A DNA stretch of 64,000 nucleotides from Fluviirhizobium alvei (GTDB lineage Bacteria; Pseudomonadota; Alphaproteobacteria; Rhizobiales; Rhizobiaceae), in the NCBI RefSeq assembly GCF_030551875.1, contig NZ_JAUOZU010000019.1, forward strand, positions 1 through 64,000, read 5' to 3'. This document shows, in pieces, positions 16,504-26,280 of the stretch (positions are counted from its first letter, which is position 1; every line of letters begins with the position of its first letter). The position numbers and the translations under genes were made by a program. Under the pieces are notes generated by a model, which saw only the letters and a list, made by a program, of their open reading frames with translations, made no database searches and had not been told where the DNA came from.

Positions 16504-17678
16504 TGGCGCCCCCAGGCTGTCCACAGCAGCTGCTCGATTTCGTCGTTGGCGGCGTTGATCGATTCCATTGCCCGGTCATAGGTCTTGGGCGCGGAGAAGC
16601 GCGCCCGCTGCACCTCGTAAAGGCTCTGTTTCCAGGTCAGCGCATCAGCGACAGCCGTCGACTTGATCACCATGTTGAGAAGCAGATCGCCGCCGAACAC
16701 CTGCCGCATCAAGGCCATCATGTTGGCTTGCGGATGATCGTTCGGCTCGAACTTTGTGATCAGGAACTTGGCGAAATCCCACTGCGCCGCCGTGCCCATG
16801 TCGGCAAGGATCTGCATGTAGGATCCAGCCAGCTCGAGGAACTTGGCCGTCGAATCGACATCCAGCATATGGGCCGGAACCGGGATCAGAACCCCGGTCG
16901 CCGCCGTCAGCGACGAGAGCGTGAGGAAGTTGAGCGACGGGGCCGAATCCATCAGGATCACGTCATAATCATCAGCGATCTGTTCGATCGCCTGTGCCAC
17001 CCGCAACAGGAACCCCGTCCCGCCGGACTTGCGCATGTCGAGCGCTACGGCCGTTTCGAACTCGGTAAGTTCGAGCCCGGCGCAGATGACGTCGAAGCCG
17101 GCAATATGGGTCTTGTGAATGAGGCTTGCCGTCGGCACCGGATCGTCAAAACGGATGGCGCCATAAAACGTATCGCCTTCGCGCGGATCGAAATCCGGCA
17201 GCGACCCATGCAGGGCCGTCAGCGAAGCCTGCGGATCGAGATCGATCGCCAGCACCCGGTAGCCCTTGAGCGCGAGATAATGGCCGAGATGGATTGTCGT
17301 CGAGGTCTTGGACGAGCCGCCCTTGAAATTCGTCACCGCCAGGATCTGGCAAGCCTCGCCTTCCGTCCGGCGCGGGTTGATCCATTTCTTGCGACCGTTT
17401 TCGGCCAGCAGCATTCTGAGTTCGAGAATCTGCTCGACCGAATAGAGCCGGCGACCGCTGGTGCTGACTTCGGGTTCGGGTCCCCTCCCCTTGAGCGAAA
17501 TCTGCCTGATATAGGCTTCGGTCACGTCCAGGAGCTGGGCGACCTCGGAGGATGCGAACTTTCGCATGGTGCGATGCGCATCCGGTGGATATTGTGCAAT
17601 CGACAGATTGCGGAGAGCGATTTCCAGCTTCTCCGAAAATGTCTGCATGAAATCGAGGCTGCTCAGATGTCGAGTCAC
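16500..17678 (-). CDS. repA: Plasmid partition ATPase RepA (ParA family)
   Basis: 392 residues. It starts with GTG at 17678 behind a GGAGAG site. An N-terminal HTH-like region (SSEVAQLLDVTEAYIRQISL) precedes the ParA deviant Walker A (VTNFKGGSSKTSTTIHLGHY) near residue 120 and a Walker B-like VILMDSAPSLNF. RepA is the ATPase for segregation of the replicon and also represses the repABC promoter. Length and order agree with known repABC operons. Confidence 0.96.
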   Translation of the reverse strand: MTRHLSSLDFMQTFSEKLEIALRNLSIAQYPPDAHRTMRKFASSEVAQLLDVTEAYIRQISLKGRGPEPEVSTSGRRLYSVEQILELRMLLAENGRKKWINPRRTEGEACQILAVTNFKGGSSKTSTTIHLGHYLALKGYRVLAIDLDPQASLTALHGSLPDFDPREGDTFYGAIRFDDPVPTASLIHKTHIAGFDVICAGLELTEFETAVALDMRKSGGTGFLLRVAQAIEQIADDYDVILMDSAPSLNFLTLSSLTAATGVLIPVPAHMLDVDSTAKFLELAGSYMQILADMGTAAQWDFAKFLITKFEPNDHPQANMMALMRQVFGGDLLLNMVIKSTAVADALTWKQSLYEVQRARFSAPKTYDRAMESINAANDEIEQLLWTAWGRQ

Positions 17679-18154
17679 CTGTGGTTCTCTCCGTTTCTCA
17701 CTGCCACCATTTTGCAGACCATGGTTAACGATCGGTTAATTTCGATGAGACTACGCTGAAAATCGAAATTTTCTATTTTTATCGTAGCTGCGATCGCTCC
17801 GATTCGGAAGAGGCGGAAAAACGCCGTCCCAAGCCGGCTTTCAATACCCATGCATCTGCATTTTCGTACGCCGGCTGGCCATCATCCGGCCAGTTCCCCG
17901 CGGGGAACCATCGGCACTTCCGTTATTCCAGTAACCGCTGACAAGAGGATGACATGCGGCGATCGCTTATACGCGAGCCGGAGGAACCTCGCCCTGCGAG
18001 GAGCCGTCCCGGCCCTGCCACTATAAGGGTGAGACGGAATGACAATCCTTCGAGACGTTTTGCCCATCCTTTGCTTACCGATCAATAAGCAAGGGCTGGT
18101 ATAACGGCGCTGCTCCGGTGCGAAAGGGGCTGACCGTCCTTCGAAAGGTTTCTC
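17679..18154. promoter_or_regulatory. Upstream region of repABC and of the first RTX gene
   Basis: 476 bases without a gene. Next to repA it is AT-rich, with an imperfect inverted repeat TTAACGATCGGTTAA (17725-17739) and an A/T stretch near 17757-17782, the likely repA promoter and RepA operator area. The parS site lies at 17893-17908. Closer to the RTX gene is an inverted repeat TTGCTTA-N8-TAAGCAA (18071-18092), and an AAAGG ribosome site precedes the ATG at 18155. Promoter boxes cannot be set with confidence. Confidence 0.5.
17893..17908. other. parS centromere-like site of repABC type
   Basis: GTTCCCCGCGGGGAAC is a perfect 16-base palindrome that fits the GTTnnnnGCnnnnAAC consensus of RepB-binding parS sites. 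It lies about 215 bases upstream of the repA start, a known location for parS in repABC replicons. I found no second copy in the nearby intergenic parts. Confidence 0.85.
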
Positions 18155-21100
18155 ATGTCCAGCTATTCTTCCATTGCGGCGCTTGTCGCCACCGGTACCA
18201 CCGCCTTCGATCTCGACGATGGCGATGAGCTGGTTCTGACCGTCGAGGAAGCGCAAACGCTCGTTGCCTCCGGCGTGACCTTTGCCAGCGGCGATGCGGT
18301 CGGGGTCACCGATCTCGCCGCCAATATCGAAGAACTGACCGAGAGCGAGATTTCCGAGCTTGGAGCACTTGGCGTGACAACGGTTCTCGGTTCCGACCGG
18401 CAACTGGGTCTCACCCTCACCCAGCTTGCCGCCTATTCGACCGAGACGATCGCCATCAACTCGGAATATGCCACCTACTCCGAAACATCGGCTGAGATTG
18501 CCGTCAACACCGCAACGGCGGGTTACGAGGCCACCCCAGACCTCACCATTCTTTCGGATGGCAGCTATGTACTTTCATGGCGGTCGAACGTTTCCGGCGA
18601 CAACGAGGTGCATGCCCAGATCTACGATGCCAATGGCAATGCGGTCGGGAACAATCTGGTCCTCAACAATCCGGACTACAATTTCGGTGGCGGCAAGATC
18701 GTCGCTCTCTCGGATGGCGGCTTTGCGGTCTACTGGGCAGAATATACGGCAGGCTATTCCGCACAGAATATCTACGCCATCTATTATGACGGCGACGGCA
18801 ATGCCCAGACGGGTCAGATCGCGGTCTCAACGGCGAGCGGTTACAAGAACGATCTCCAGGCCATTTTGCTCAACGACGGTTCTCTGGCCTTCAGCTGGAG
18901 CAACAGTTCGTCTGTCGGTTATACCCAACTGGTGAATGCCGCCGGTGTGCTTGTGGGCGGTGAGAACCAGATCGCATCGTCAATGAACATGACCAATTAC
19001 GGAAGCGCCTCAATCGCTCTTCCAGACGGATCGTTCGTTGTCTCATACGGAGCCAATGATGGCGATGGTTACGAGATCTTCTTCCAGATTGTCGATGCTA
19101 CGGGCAACGATGTCGGGACACCGGTTCAGGTCAACGTCTACGAGACCGGCCGTCAATCCGATCCGGCGGTTACGGCGCTCGCGAACGGCGGTTTCGTCAT
19201 CGTCTGGGGCGGCGAGTATGACACGGATGCGGAAGGTATCCACCAGCGCGTCTATGACAGTTCCGGCAATCCATTGACCGGGGAAATCCTCGTTGCAGAA
19301 ACAACAGTGGACGCCGAAAGTCTTTCCGTCATTGCCCTCACCGGTGGCGGTTTTGTCACGATCTGGACCGATTACGTCAAGAATGCCGGCGAAAGCGCCT
19401 CTTACAAGGATGTCCTGATGACGGTCTATGACGCCGATGGCAATGCCGTCAGCGATCAGGTGACGGTCAACAGCTGGCTGACGGGAACGCAGGATGACTA
19501 CAATGTCACGACCTTGCCGGATGGCGGCTTTGTCGTAACCTGGGTCAGCAACTCGAGCGCCGACGGTGAAGATGGCGGTGTCTTTCTTCAGGTGTTCGAT
19601 GCCAACGGTGACAAGGTCGGCGATGAAACGCATGTCAACGACTATACGACAGCCGCCCAGTCTGAGCCGGTGATCACCACCTTTGCCAATGGAGACTTCG
19701 TCATCAGCTGGAGCAGCTTCGGCCAGGATGGCGCGGGTTATGGCATCTATCAGAAGCGATACACCCACGATACCGAAGTGGTGAGCCTGACCGACAGCCG
19801 TAGCCATCTGTCGGCGCTCACTGTGGCAGACGTTGGCCGGATAGCCGATTACGGCGTCACAAAGATTACCGTATCCGATGGCGGCGCGGTCACGTTCAAA
19901 CTCGATACGGCGCTGGCGCTTCTCGATATCGATGGTCTGGTCATCAATGGCGAAGACAGTATTACGCTTACGGATACATCCTCGGCGTTCGAAGCCCTGA
20001 CCGCCACGGAAATCGCGGCACTTGCCGCCGCCGGCTACACCAGTTTCGACGTCTCGGATGATACGGTCAGCCTCGACCATGACCAGCTCGATGCGGTGAT
20101 CCAGAATGGGATCACATTTGCCGATGGCGATGAGGTCTATGCTTCCCTTTCTATGGCGGAACTGAAGGCGCTGGATGACAGCGCAACGGGTGTCATCAGC
20201 CTTGCGACCTTGGGCAGCCTTCCCGTTGCCGCGATCGACCTGACGGACGATAGCGGAACGATTTCCGGCTATTTCGCTTCCCAATTGCTGATCGCCGGAT
20301 TGAAATTCGTCGCTACGGACACGGTGACGCTTTATGACACCGGTAATGTGCTTGTGTCGTTGGGTGGCGTTAATCTCTCGTTCCTGAAGACGCTCGGCGT
20401 CACCCGAATGGACGCGAGTAACGACACGATCTTCACCTCCTATAGCGATCTCACCTATTTCCTTGAGGAGGGCTTCTCCTACGGCGCCGATGACCAGATC
20501 ACCATCTTTGACTGGACCAATGGATACGAGACGCTGACCGCAGCCGAGATCGCCGATCTGGCCGCAGCCGGTGTCACGGAATATCAGTTTGCGGCCGCAA
20601 CGATCAAACTGTCGTTCGCCCAGCTCGAAGCCTTCTCCGACCAGGGGATCTCCCTGACATTCGATACGGATGGGGGAACGCTGACGCTTTATGATACCAG
20701 CGCCGTGATCGAGACTCTGGATACGGATTCGATTGCGATGCTCGCTTCGATGTCGATTGCGACCATCAACCTGAGCGACAATGCCGCAACGCTGTCGCTC
20801 GACCAGATCGTCGCCCTCAATGATCGCGGTCTCGGCTTTGATGCCGGCGATACGATCACCGTCTCGCTGAGCGTTGCGGAAGCAGCCGCGCTCGAAACGA
20901 CCGACATCAGCGAAATCACCACCATCGGCGCTTCGGTGATCACAAGCGATGTCGCCGAACTCGAACTCAGTGCCGCGCAGCTCGATCTCCTCAGCGGGGC
21001 AGGGGTCGCGATCGATGACGAGATCATCGCGGTTCTGTCGGGTGACTATTCGACACTGGACGGATTGTCCGCAAGCGCGCTGGACGCCTACGAAGCCGCT

Positions 21101-22525
21101 GGCGTCGATATCATCGAGCTTGCCGCGAGCGCCTCTGTGATTACCGGCCTGTCGATCGGCGATGTGGTCGATCTGGGAGACAAGGATGTTACCCGGATCG
21201 ATGTGACGGAAGACGTGCTAACGATTACCAACTGGGCACGCGCAACGCTGATGGCGGTCGAGAATATCAGCTTCGCCAGCGGCGATCTAATCACCGTCAG
21301 TGTCTCCGCCTCCAAGGTCGCGGATTCGGACTCCGACACGCTGGCGATCCTGACCGACATCAAGACCGACCGGGTCGACATTTCCGACACCGTGCTTGAA
21401 TTCACTTACGATCTCGCGAGCCAGTATGCAGCCGCCGGCCTGTCCTTCCTCAGCGCCGACGAGATCACCGCGACGATTGGCTTGTCCTCGGCCCTGGCGC
21501 TGACGGCAGACGACACGGATGATCTCTTCGATGCCAATGTCGATGAACTGGTGATCGAAGCGGATTCCGACGATATCGCCGATCTTTCAGTGAACCAGAT
21601 CGCCGCCCTCGGGGCTGCCGGCATAACTGGTATCGATCTCTCCGACGATGCGATCGTGCTGTCTTCCGCCCAGAAAACGGCGCTCGATCTCGCCGGGATC
21701 ACGTTTGACAATTCCGACGATCTCTCCATCCACCAGGCGCCGACGGTCGTCAATGACAGCGCCAAGGGTCTTGAGGGCAACGCGGTCACGGTCGCAGTTC
21801 TCGCCAACGATACGGCGCATGACGATCTCAGCCTTTCGGTCGAGACCGCCAGCGTCGGCAAGGGTAGCGGCACGGTAACGATCAACTCGGACGGGACGCT
21901 CACCGTTCGCTATACCGGGCCGGATATCGATGGAAACCAGTCCGCGAAGGTGACCGTTCTCTATGGAGCCGGCGACGGAATCGAGACCACGGAAGGCAAG
22001 CTGACCGTCACATTCCAGGCCGTGACCGAAACGCTGACCGGCTCCGGCAAGAACGACAAGATCACCGGCGGTGCCTATGGCGAACGGATCGAAGGCTTGG
22101 GCGGCAATGACCGGCTCTTCGGCCTCGGTGGCGGCGATACGATTGTCGGCGGGCAGGGCAACGACACCATCATCGGCGGCGAGGGCAGCGATATCCTCAC
22201 CGGCAACCAGGGGGCAGATCGCTTCCTCTTCAACAGTGTTGCGGAGATGGGCACCAAGGCCAAAACCGCCGACCGGATCACCGACTTCGACAATGCTGAT
22301 CTGATCGTCCTCTCCGCGATCGATGCCAATACGGCACGATCGGGCAACCAGGCTTTCACCTTCATCGGCACGAAATCCTTTTCCGGCACAGCGGGCGAAT
22401 TGCAGGCCACGCGAACGGACGACGGCTATCTGCTGAGCGTTGACACGAATGGAGACGGGAAGGGGGATGGGTATCTGCATCTCCTGACCGATCTGACGCT
22501 CAACAAGCAGGACTTCAGTCTCTGA
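18155..22525 (+). CDS. Large RTX repeat protein, type I secreted (1456 aa)
   Basis: 1456 residues without a classical signal peptide. Residues about 132-540 hold eight repeats of roughly 45-55 residues with the pattern GGFVVTW...DGxGxxxQxFDAxGxxVG. Residues about 545-1190 hold many repeats of the form LTAxEIAxLAAAGVTxxDVSDDTVSLxxxQLxA. A short Ig/cadherin-like part follows (APTVVNDSAKGLEGNAVTVAVLAND). RTX calcium-binding nonapeptides (GGNDRLFGLGGGDTIVGGQG and relatives) are at about 1295-1355, and a C-terminal region ends in LNKQDFSL, as in type I secretion substrates. Such proteins are surface adhesins, biofilm or Ca-dependent matrix proteins; no catalytic domain was recognised. No HlyB/HlyD/TolC genes are in the window. 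An AAAGG site precedes the ATG. Confidence 0.85.
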   Translation: MSSYSSIAALVATGTTAFDLDDGDELVLTVEEAQTLVASGVTFASGDAVGVTDLAANIEELTESEISELGALGVTTVLGSDRQLGLTLTQLAAYSTETIAINSEYATYSETSAEIAVNTATAGYEATPDLTILSDGSYVLSWRSNVSGDNEVHAQIYDANGNAVGNNLVLNNPDYNFGGGKIVALSDGGFAVYWAEYTAGYSAQNIYAIYYDGDGNAQTGQIAVSTASGYKNDLQAILLNDGSLAFSWSNSSSVGYTQLVNAAGVLVGGENQIASSMNMTNYGSASIALPDGSFVVSYGANDGDGYEIFFQIVDATGNDVGTPVQVNVYETGRQSDPAVTALANGGFVIVWGGEYDTDAEGIHQRVYDSSGNPLTGEILVAETTVDAESLSVIALTGGGFVTIWTDYVKNAGESASYKDVLMTVYDADGNAVSDQVTVNSWLTGTQDDYNVTTLPDGGFVVTWVSNSSADGEDGGVFLQVFDANGDKVGDETHVNDYTTAAQSEPVITTFANGDFVISWSSFGQDGAGYGIYQKRYTHDTEVVSLTDSRSHLSALTVADVGRIADYGVTKITVSDGGAVTFKLDTALALLDIDGLVINGEDSITLTDTSSAFEALTATEIAALAAAGYTSFDVSDDTVSLDHDQLDAVIQNGITFADGDEVYASLSMAELKALDDSATGVISLATLGSLPVAAIDLTDDSGTISGYFASQLLIAGLKFVATDTVTLYDTGNVLVSLGGVNLSFLKTLGVTRMDASNDTIFTSYSDLTYFLEEGFSYGADDQITIFDWTNGYETLTAAEIADLAAAGVTEYQFAAATIKLSFAQLEAFSDQGISLTFDTDGGTLTLYDTSAVIETLDTDSIAMLASMSIATINLSDNAATLSLDQIVALNDRGLGFDAGDTITVSLSVAEAAALETTDISEITTIGASVITSDVAELELSAAQLDLLSGAGVAIDDEIIAVLSGDYSTLDGLSASALDAYEAAGVDIIELAASASVITGLSIGDVVDLGDKDVTRIDVTEDVLTITNWARATLMAVENISFASGDLITVSVSASKVADSDSDTLAILTDIKTDRVDISDTVLEFTYDLASQYAAAGLSFLSADEITATIGLSSALALTADDTDDLFDANVDELVIEADSDDIADLSVNQIAALGAAGITGIDLSDDAIVLSSAQKTALDLAGITFDNSDDLSIHQAPTVVNDSAKGLEGNAVTVAVLANDTAHDDLSLSVETASVGKGSGTVTINSDGTLTVRYTGPDIDGNQSAKVTVLYGAGDGIETTEGKLTVTFQAVTETLTGSGKNDKITGGAYGERIEGLGGNDRLFGLGGGDTIVGGQGNDTIIGGEGSDILTGNQGADRFLFNSVAEMGTKAKTADRITDFDNADLIVLSAIDANTARSGNQAFTFIGTKSFSGTAGELQATRTDDGYLLSVDTNGDGKGDGYLHLLTDLTLNKQDFSL

Positions 22526-22819
22526 CAGTCATCGGCATGCCTGCGGGTCGATGATGCCTGGATCAAACTGTAGCCGTGCCAAATTGAAGCGATTGACAGC
22601 CGATGCCCTCGCTGCTGCTCATCTCTCCATTGGGCGCGGCTCACCGCCGACTGACCTATAAACATCGATGACTATTGAAAAAACGCTTGAAGCTTCGACT
22701 ATTCCCGAAGCGGGAAATCACCGAAAGGTAGCAAAATATCACACCACAACAAAAATTGATAATTAACCAATTTGCAATTCAGCAAGGTTATTCATGGCGA
22801 ACATTGTTGGAGTGGTACC
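22526..22819. promoter_or_regulatory. Intergenic region upstream of the chemoreceptor gene
   Basis: 294 bases with no credible ORF. The half next to the chemoreceptor is AT-rich and includes an inverted repeat GCTTCG-N8-CGAAGC (22692-22711), which may act as terminator of the RTX gene or as a regulatory element. GGAG at 22809-22812 is the ribosome site for the ATG at 22820. Confidence 0.4.
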
Positions 22820-24739
22820 ATGCGCGACCTTAGGATTTCACGGAAACTCGTTCTTGCCTTCGCGGTCATCCTTGCCGTGGTCATCACATTTTGCGCTCTG
22901 GCCACCAATTCCTTTATCAAGATTGAGGACGCGACATCCGCCAATCAAGAATCGCAAGCAAGATTGAAGCTGACAGAGGAAATTCTGACAACGCTGGTCG
23001 AGCATCAGAATGCGATGCGTGGCTATGTGGCAAGCTTGAATGACGATTTCATAACGAGGATGGAGAAATATTCGGCCGCCTTGCCGCCCCTGATCAAGAC
23101 ACTTGAGGACAGTCTTAGCCCCGAGGAACGCGCCCAAACTGTTAGCCCGTTGCGAGAGTCCATTTCGACCTTCAACGGAGATGTTTCAAAGGCTGTGGCC
23201 GACGCGAAAGATTCGCAAAAACTCGAAGAAACGCGGGCAACCATTGCCAAAACTGCAAGACTAACCAAAATCCGTGAGATATTGGGGCAATTCACGGAAA
23301 ATGAGCGCAAGTTGGCGGCCGCTCGTGATCAGGAGCTTCAAAGCGCCTTTCACACTGGAATGCTCACCCTCGCGATTGGCGGCCTGCTGACAGCATTGGT
23401 GGCGGTTCTCATGGGTGTCGTCCTTTCTCGCAGTCTTGGGCGACCGATCGTCACCATGACAGATGTCATGGGTAAACTCGCCAATGGAAAAACGGATGTC
23501 ACGGTTCCGGAAACCGGTCGTTTGGACGAGATCGGAGCGATGGCAAAAACCGTCGAGGTTTTCCGCCAGAACGCACTGACCACGCAAAGGCTGGAGCAGG
23601 AAGCACTCGCCAATCGCAGCGAAGCCGAAAAACGCCGCGATGAAGAACAGCAGCGCCAAGCGCGCGAAGCCGAACAGCTGCGGCTCGCGAGCGCCGCGCT
23701 CGGCGACAACCTGAAGCGCCTGGCGAGTGGCGACCTGACCTGTCGGATCGAAACCCAGTTTGCACCGGAATATGAAGGGCTCCGCACTGACTTCAATGCC
23801 ACGGTCGATCAGCTCAGCCAGACGGTCAGTGCGGTCATCGTTGCCGTCGACAACATGGATTCCGGAACCCGTGAAATTGCAACCGGTGCAACCGACCTTT
23901 CGAAACGGACCGAGCAGCAGGCAGCAGCTTTGGAAGAAACCGCCGCTGCACTCGACGAGATTACCGTGAATGTTTCGAGTTCGTCGAAGATGACGGAAGA
24001 GGCCCGCACTGTTGCCAGGGCGGCCACCCAGAGTGCGGCCCATTCAGCACATGTCGTGTCCAGCGCTGAAGACGCGATGGGGCGCATCGAAACCTCTTCG
24101 CAGCAGATCTCCAACATCATCGGTGTCATCGACGAAATCGCCTTCCAGACCAACCTTCTGGCGCTCAATGCCGGCGTCGAGGCCGCTCGCGCCGGGGAAG
24201 CCGGAAAGGGTTTCGCCGTCGTTGCCCAGGAAGTGCGCGAACTCGCCCAGCGTTCGGCCAACGCCGCCAAGGAAATCAAGGGCTTGATCCAGAATTCAAC
24301 CACTGAAGTCGAAAGCGGCGTCAAGCTTGTTCGCGAAACCGGCGAGGCCCTGAAGACCATCGGCGACTACATTACCCGCATCAACAGCCACATGGAGTCG
24401 ATCGCAACCTCGTCGCGGGAACAGTCCACCGGGCTGTCCGAGGTCAATGTTGCCGTCAACCAGATGGACCAGACCACGCAGCAGAACGCGGCCATGGTCG
24501 AGGAATCGACCGCTGCAGCGGCTTCGCTCTCGCAGGAAGCCGCCAAGCTGCGCGATCTCGTTTCCACCTTCAAGCTGGGCATGACGGCCAGCAGCAATGC
24601 CAGCGCGCTGCGCCAGACGGCCCGGGCGATGGCACAGCCCGCGCGTTCAACATCAACGGCAATGCCGGCGCGGACATCGCGACCGCTGAAAACGGCAGCG
24701 GCGGCGCAGCAGAGCAGCGATAGCTGGGAAGAGTTCTAA
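22820..24739 (+). CDS. Methyl-accepting chemotaxis protein
   Basis: 639 residues from the ATG at 22820, eight bases after GGAG; the frame is open to 22772 but without a ribosome site. A first membrane helix (LVLAFAVILAVVITFCAL), a periplasmic helical sensor of about 150 residues containing NAMRGYVASLND (CHASE3-like), and a second helix (MLTLAIGGLLTALVAVLMGV) are seen. Then come a HAMP domain, a coiled-coil linker, a second HAMP-like piece (LGDNLKRLASGDLTCRI), and the signalling hairpin with EIAFQTNLLALNAGVEAARA. The C-terminus ends in SWEEF after an alanine-rich linker, which resembles the pentapeptide tether for CheR/CheB. The ligand is unknown. The gene stands alone. Confidence 0.93.
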   Translation: MRDLRISRKLVLAFAVILAVVITFCALATNSFIKIEDATSANQESQARLKLTEEILTTLVEHQNAMRGYVASLNDDFITRMEKYSAALPPLIKTLEDSLSPEERAQTVSPLRESISTFNGDVSKAVADAKDSQKLEETRATIAKTARLTKIREILGQFTENERKLAAARDQELQSAFHTGMLTLAIGGLLTALVAVLMGVVLSRSLGRPIVTMTDVMGKLANGKTDVTVPETGRLDEIGAMAKTVEVFRQNALTTQRLEQEALANRSEAEKRRDEEQQRQAREAEQLRLASAALGDNLKRLASGDLTCRIETQFAPEYEGLRTDFNATVDQLSQTVSAVIVAVDNMDSGTREIATGATDLSKRTEQQAAALEETAAALDEITVNVSSSSKMTEEARTVARAATQSAAHSAHVVSSAEDAMGRIETSSQQISNIIGVIDEIAFQTNLLALNAGVEAARAGEAGKGFAVVAQEVRELAQRSANAAKEIKGLIQNSTTEVESGVKLVRETGEALKTIGDYITRINSHMESIATSSREQSTGLSEVNVAVNQMDQTTQQNAAMVEESTAAAASLSQEAAKLRDLVSTFKLGMTASSNASALRQTARAMAQPARSTSTAMPARTSRPLKTAAAAQQSSDSWEEF

Positions 24740-24764
24740 GGCTTTCCTCCAACCACGAAGACCG

Positions 24765-24792
24765 ACGGCCCGAAGCAATTCGGGCCGTTCTT
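24765..24792. terminator. Terminator after the chemoreceptor gene
   Basis: ACGGCCCGAA and TTCGGGCCGT form a perfect 10-bp stem with a GCAA loop, followed by TCTTC. It lies between convergent genes, the chemoreceptor and the MFS transporter, and could serve both. Confidence 0.75.
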
Positions 24793-24838
24793 CATTGCAA
24801 GTGCGCGCTATTGAAAGGGTGTGAGGCCGAGCCAGGTT

Positions 24839-26083
24839 TCAGGCGCGACCCGGCTCTTCCAGAAGCGACCGGAACCGGATCCAGATCAGCCCGGCGATTG
24901 TGATCACGGCAAAGCCAGCCCCGGCAAGGAACGTGGCCTGTGGCCCGGCCAGATCCCAGAGCAAGCCTGCCAGCACGCTTGCGGCAAGCATCGCGAGCCC
25001 CGTCACCAGATTGTACATTCCGAACGCGGTTCCCCGGAGGTTCGCCGGTGCGGCATTGGCAATCAGGGCCGACAGCAGGCCCTGGGTAAAGCCCATATGC
25101 AGACCCCAAAGCACCACGCCCGTGGCGAGAAGCCAAATATCCGTCGCAAGGGCGAGCACGATATCGGCTGCGACGAGCAGCGCCAGCCCGGCGATGAGGA
25201 TGCCGGTCGGTGTCATCCTGTCCGAAAGCATGCCGATCGGATAGGCCGACAGCGAATAGGCGAGCGACATGATCACCATCACCACGGGCACCAGCGCAAT
25301 CGGAAGCCCGATCGACTGTGCCCGCAGGACGAGGAACGCCTCGCTGAACCGGGCCAGCGTGAAGATCGCGGCAATACCGACCACCCACCAGTAGCGGGCG
25401 CCGAGCCTTGCGAGTTCCCGCGGATGCAGCGGCATGCGCGCCGGACCTGCCGCTTCTTTCCTCTCCGGCTCCTTGACGAACAGGAGAAGGACAAGCACGG
25501 AAAGGACGGCCGGCAGCACGGCAAACCAGAAGACGGTCGGGAAATGGCCGGCAGTCGCCCACATCAATGCGATCGCCAGCAGCGGACCGATGAAGGCGCC
25601 GGCGGTATCGAGCGACTGGCGCAGGCCGAAACTGGCGCCTCTGAGTTCGGCAGGCGCGAGATCCGCCACGAGAGCATCGCGTGGCGCGCCCCGGATGCCC
25701 TTGCCGATACGATCGATGAAACGCGCCGCGATCAGCCATTCAATCGTGGTCGCCAGGGGGAAAATCGGTTTTGTAAGCGCGGCCAGCCCATAACCCAAGA
25801 CCGCGAGCAGCTTGCGCTTGCCGAGCCAGTCGCTCAGCGCGCCGGAGAAGACCTTGGTAATGGAGGCTGTTGCTTCCGCGATCCCTTCGATGATCCCGAC
25901 CGCCAGGGTCGATGTGCCGAGCACGGTGACCAGATAGATCGGCAACAGGGCATGGATCATTTCGGAGGAAACATCCATCAGGAGCGAAACGAAACCAAGC
26001 GCCCAGATGCCGGGCGGGATGCGCCGCCAGTGTGACATGACAGGCGTTTTATCGTCGGGGGACGCCGGGTTGGCCTTTTCCAT
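24839..26083 (-). CDS. MFS transporter
   Basis: 414 residues with about 12 hydrophobic segments, starting at IWALGFVSLLMDVSSEM. The cytoplasmic loop motifs GALSDWLGKRK (after TM2) and DRIGKGIRGAPRDALVAD (after TM4), and later GMLSDRMTPTG between the halves, are typical of the major facilitator superfamily. AGGAG precedes the ATG. No neighbour points to a substrate: it is separated by about 200 bases from the inositol-type operon upstream and converges with the chemoreceptor gene. It could be an efflux or uptake permease. Confidence 0.85.
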   Translation of the reverse strand: MEKANPASPDDKTPVMSHWRRIPPGIWALGFVSLLMDVSSEMIHALLPIYLVTVLGTSTLAVGIIEGIAEATASITKVFSGALSDWLGKRKLLAVLGYGLAALTKPIFPLATTIEWLIAARFIDRIGKGIRGAPRDALVADLAPAELRGASFGLRQSLDTAGAFIGPLLAIALMWATAGHFPTVFWFAVLPAVLSVLVLLLFVKEPERKEAAGPARMPLHPRELARLGARYWWVVGIAAIFTLARFSEAFLVLRAQSIGLPIALVPVVMVIMSLAYSLSAYPIGMLSDRMTPTGILIAGLALLVAADIVLALATDIWLLATGVVLWGLHMGFTQGLLSALIANAAPANLRGTAFGMYNLVTGLAMLAASVLAGLLWDLAGPQATFLAGAGFAVITIAGLIWIRFRSLLEEPGRA

Positions 26084-26280
26084 CGGGGCTCCTGGAGCGC
26101 ACCCTTTGTCCAGGGAATCGGGGAGGGCGCGCGTGTGCCGGATCCATTGACGCCGTCGACGTGACGTCCCGCATCATGGACCGGGACGCGGGCAGCTCTT
26201 GGGATAGCAATCCCCGGCTTTGACTGCAATCGGCACATCGCAAACTGGGCAATCCGTCGCGCCGCCCACAAGGTGGCGGT
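26084..26280. other. Intergenic gap between MFS and Gfo/Idh/MocA genes
   Basis: 197 bases. Just after the Gfo/Idh/MocA stop on the minus strand there is a hairpin-like CCGCCAC-CTT-GTGGGCGG with one bulge and no T run. The rest has no clear feature except the ribosome site for the MFS gene. A tiny cysteine-rich frame is discussed under rejected items. Confidence 0.4.

Noticed and set aside
26174-26266. A tiny minus-strand frame of about 31 codons with CPVC and two more cysteines
   Set aside because: It would start at a GTG inside a hairpin after the Gfo/Idh/MocA gene, without a ribosome site. The cysteine pattern could be chance.
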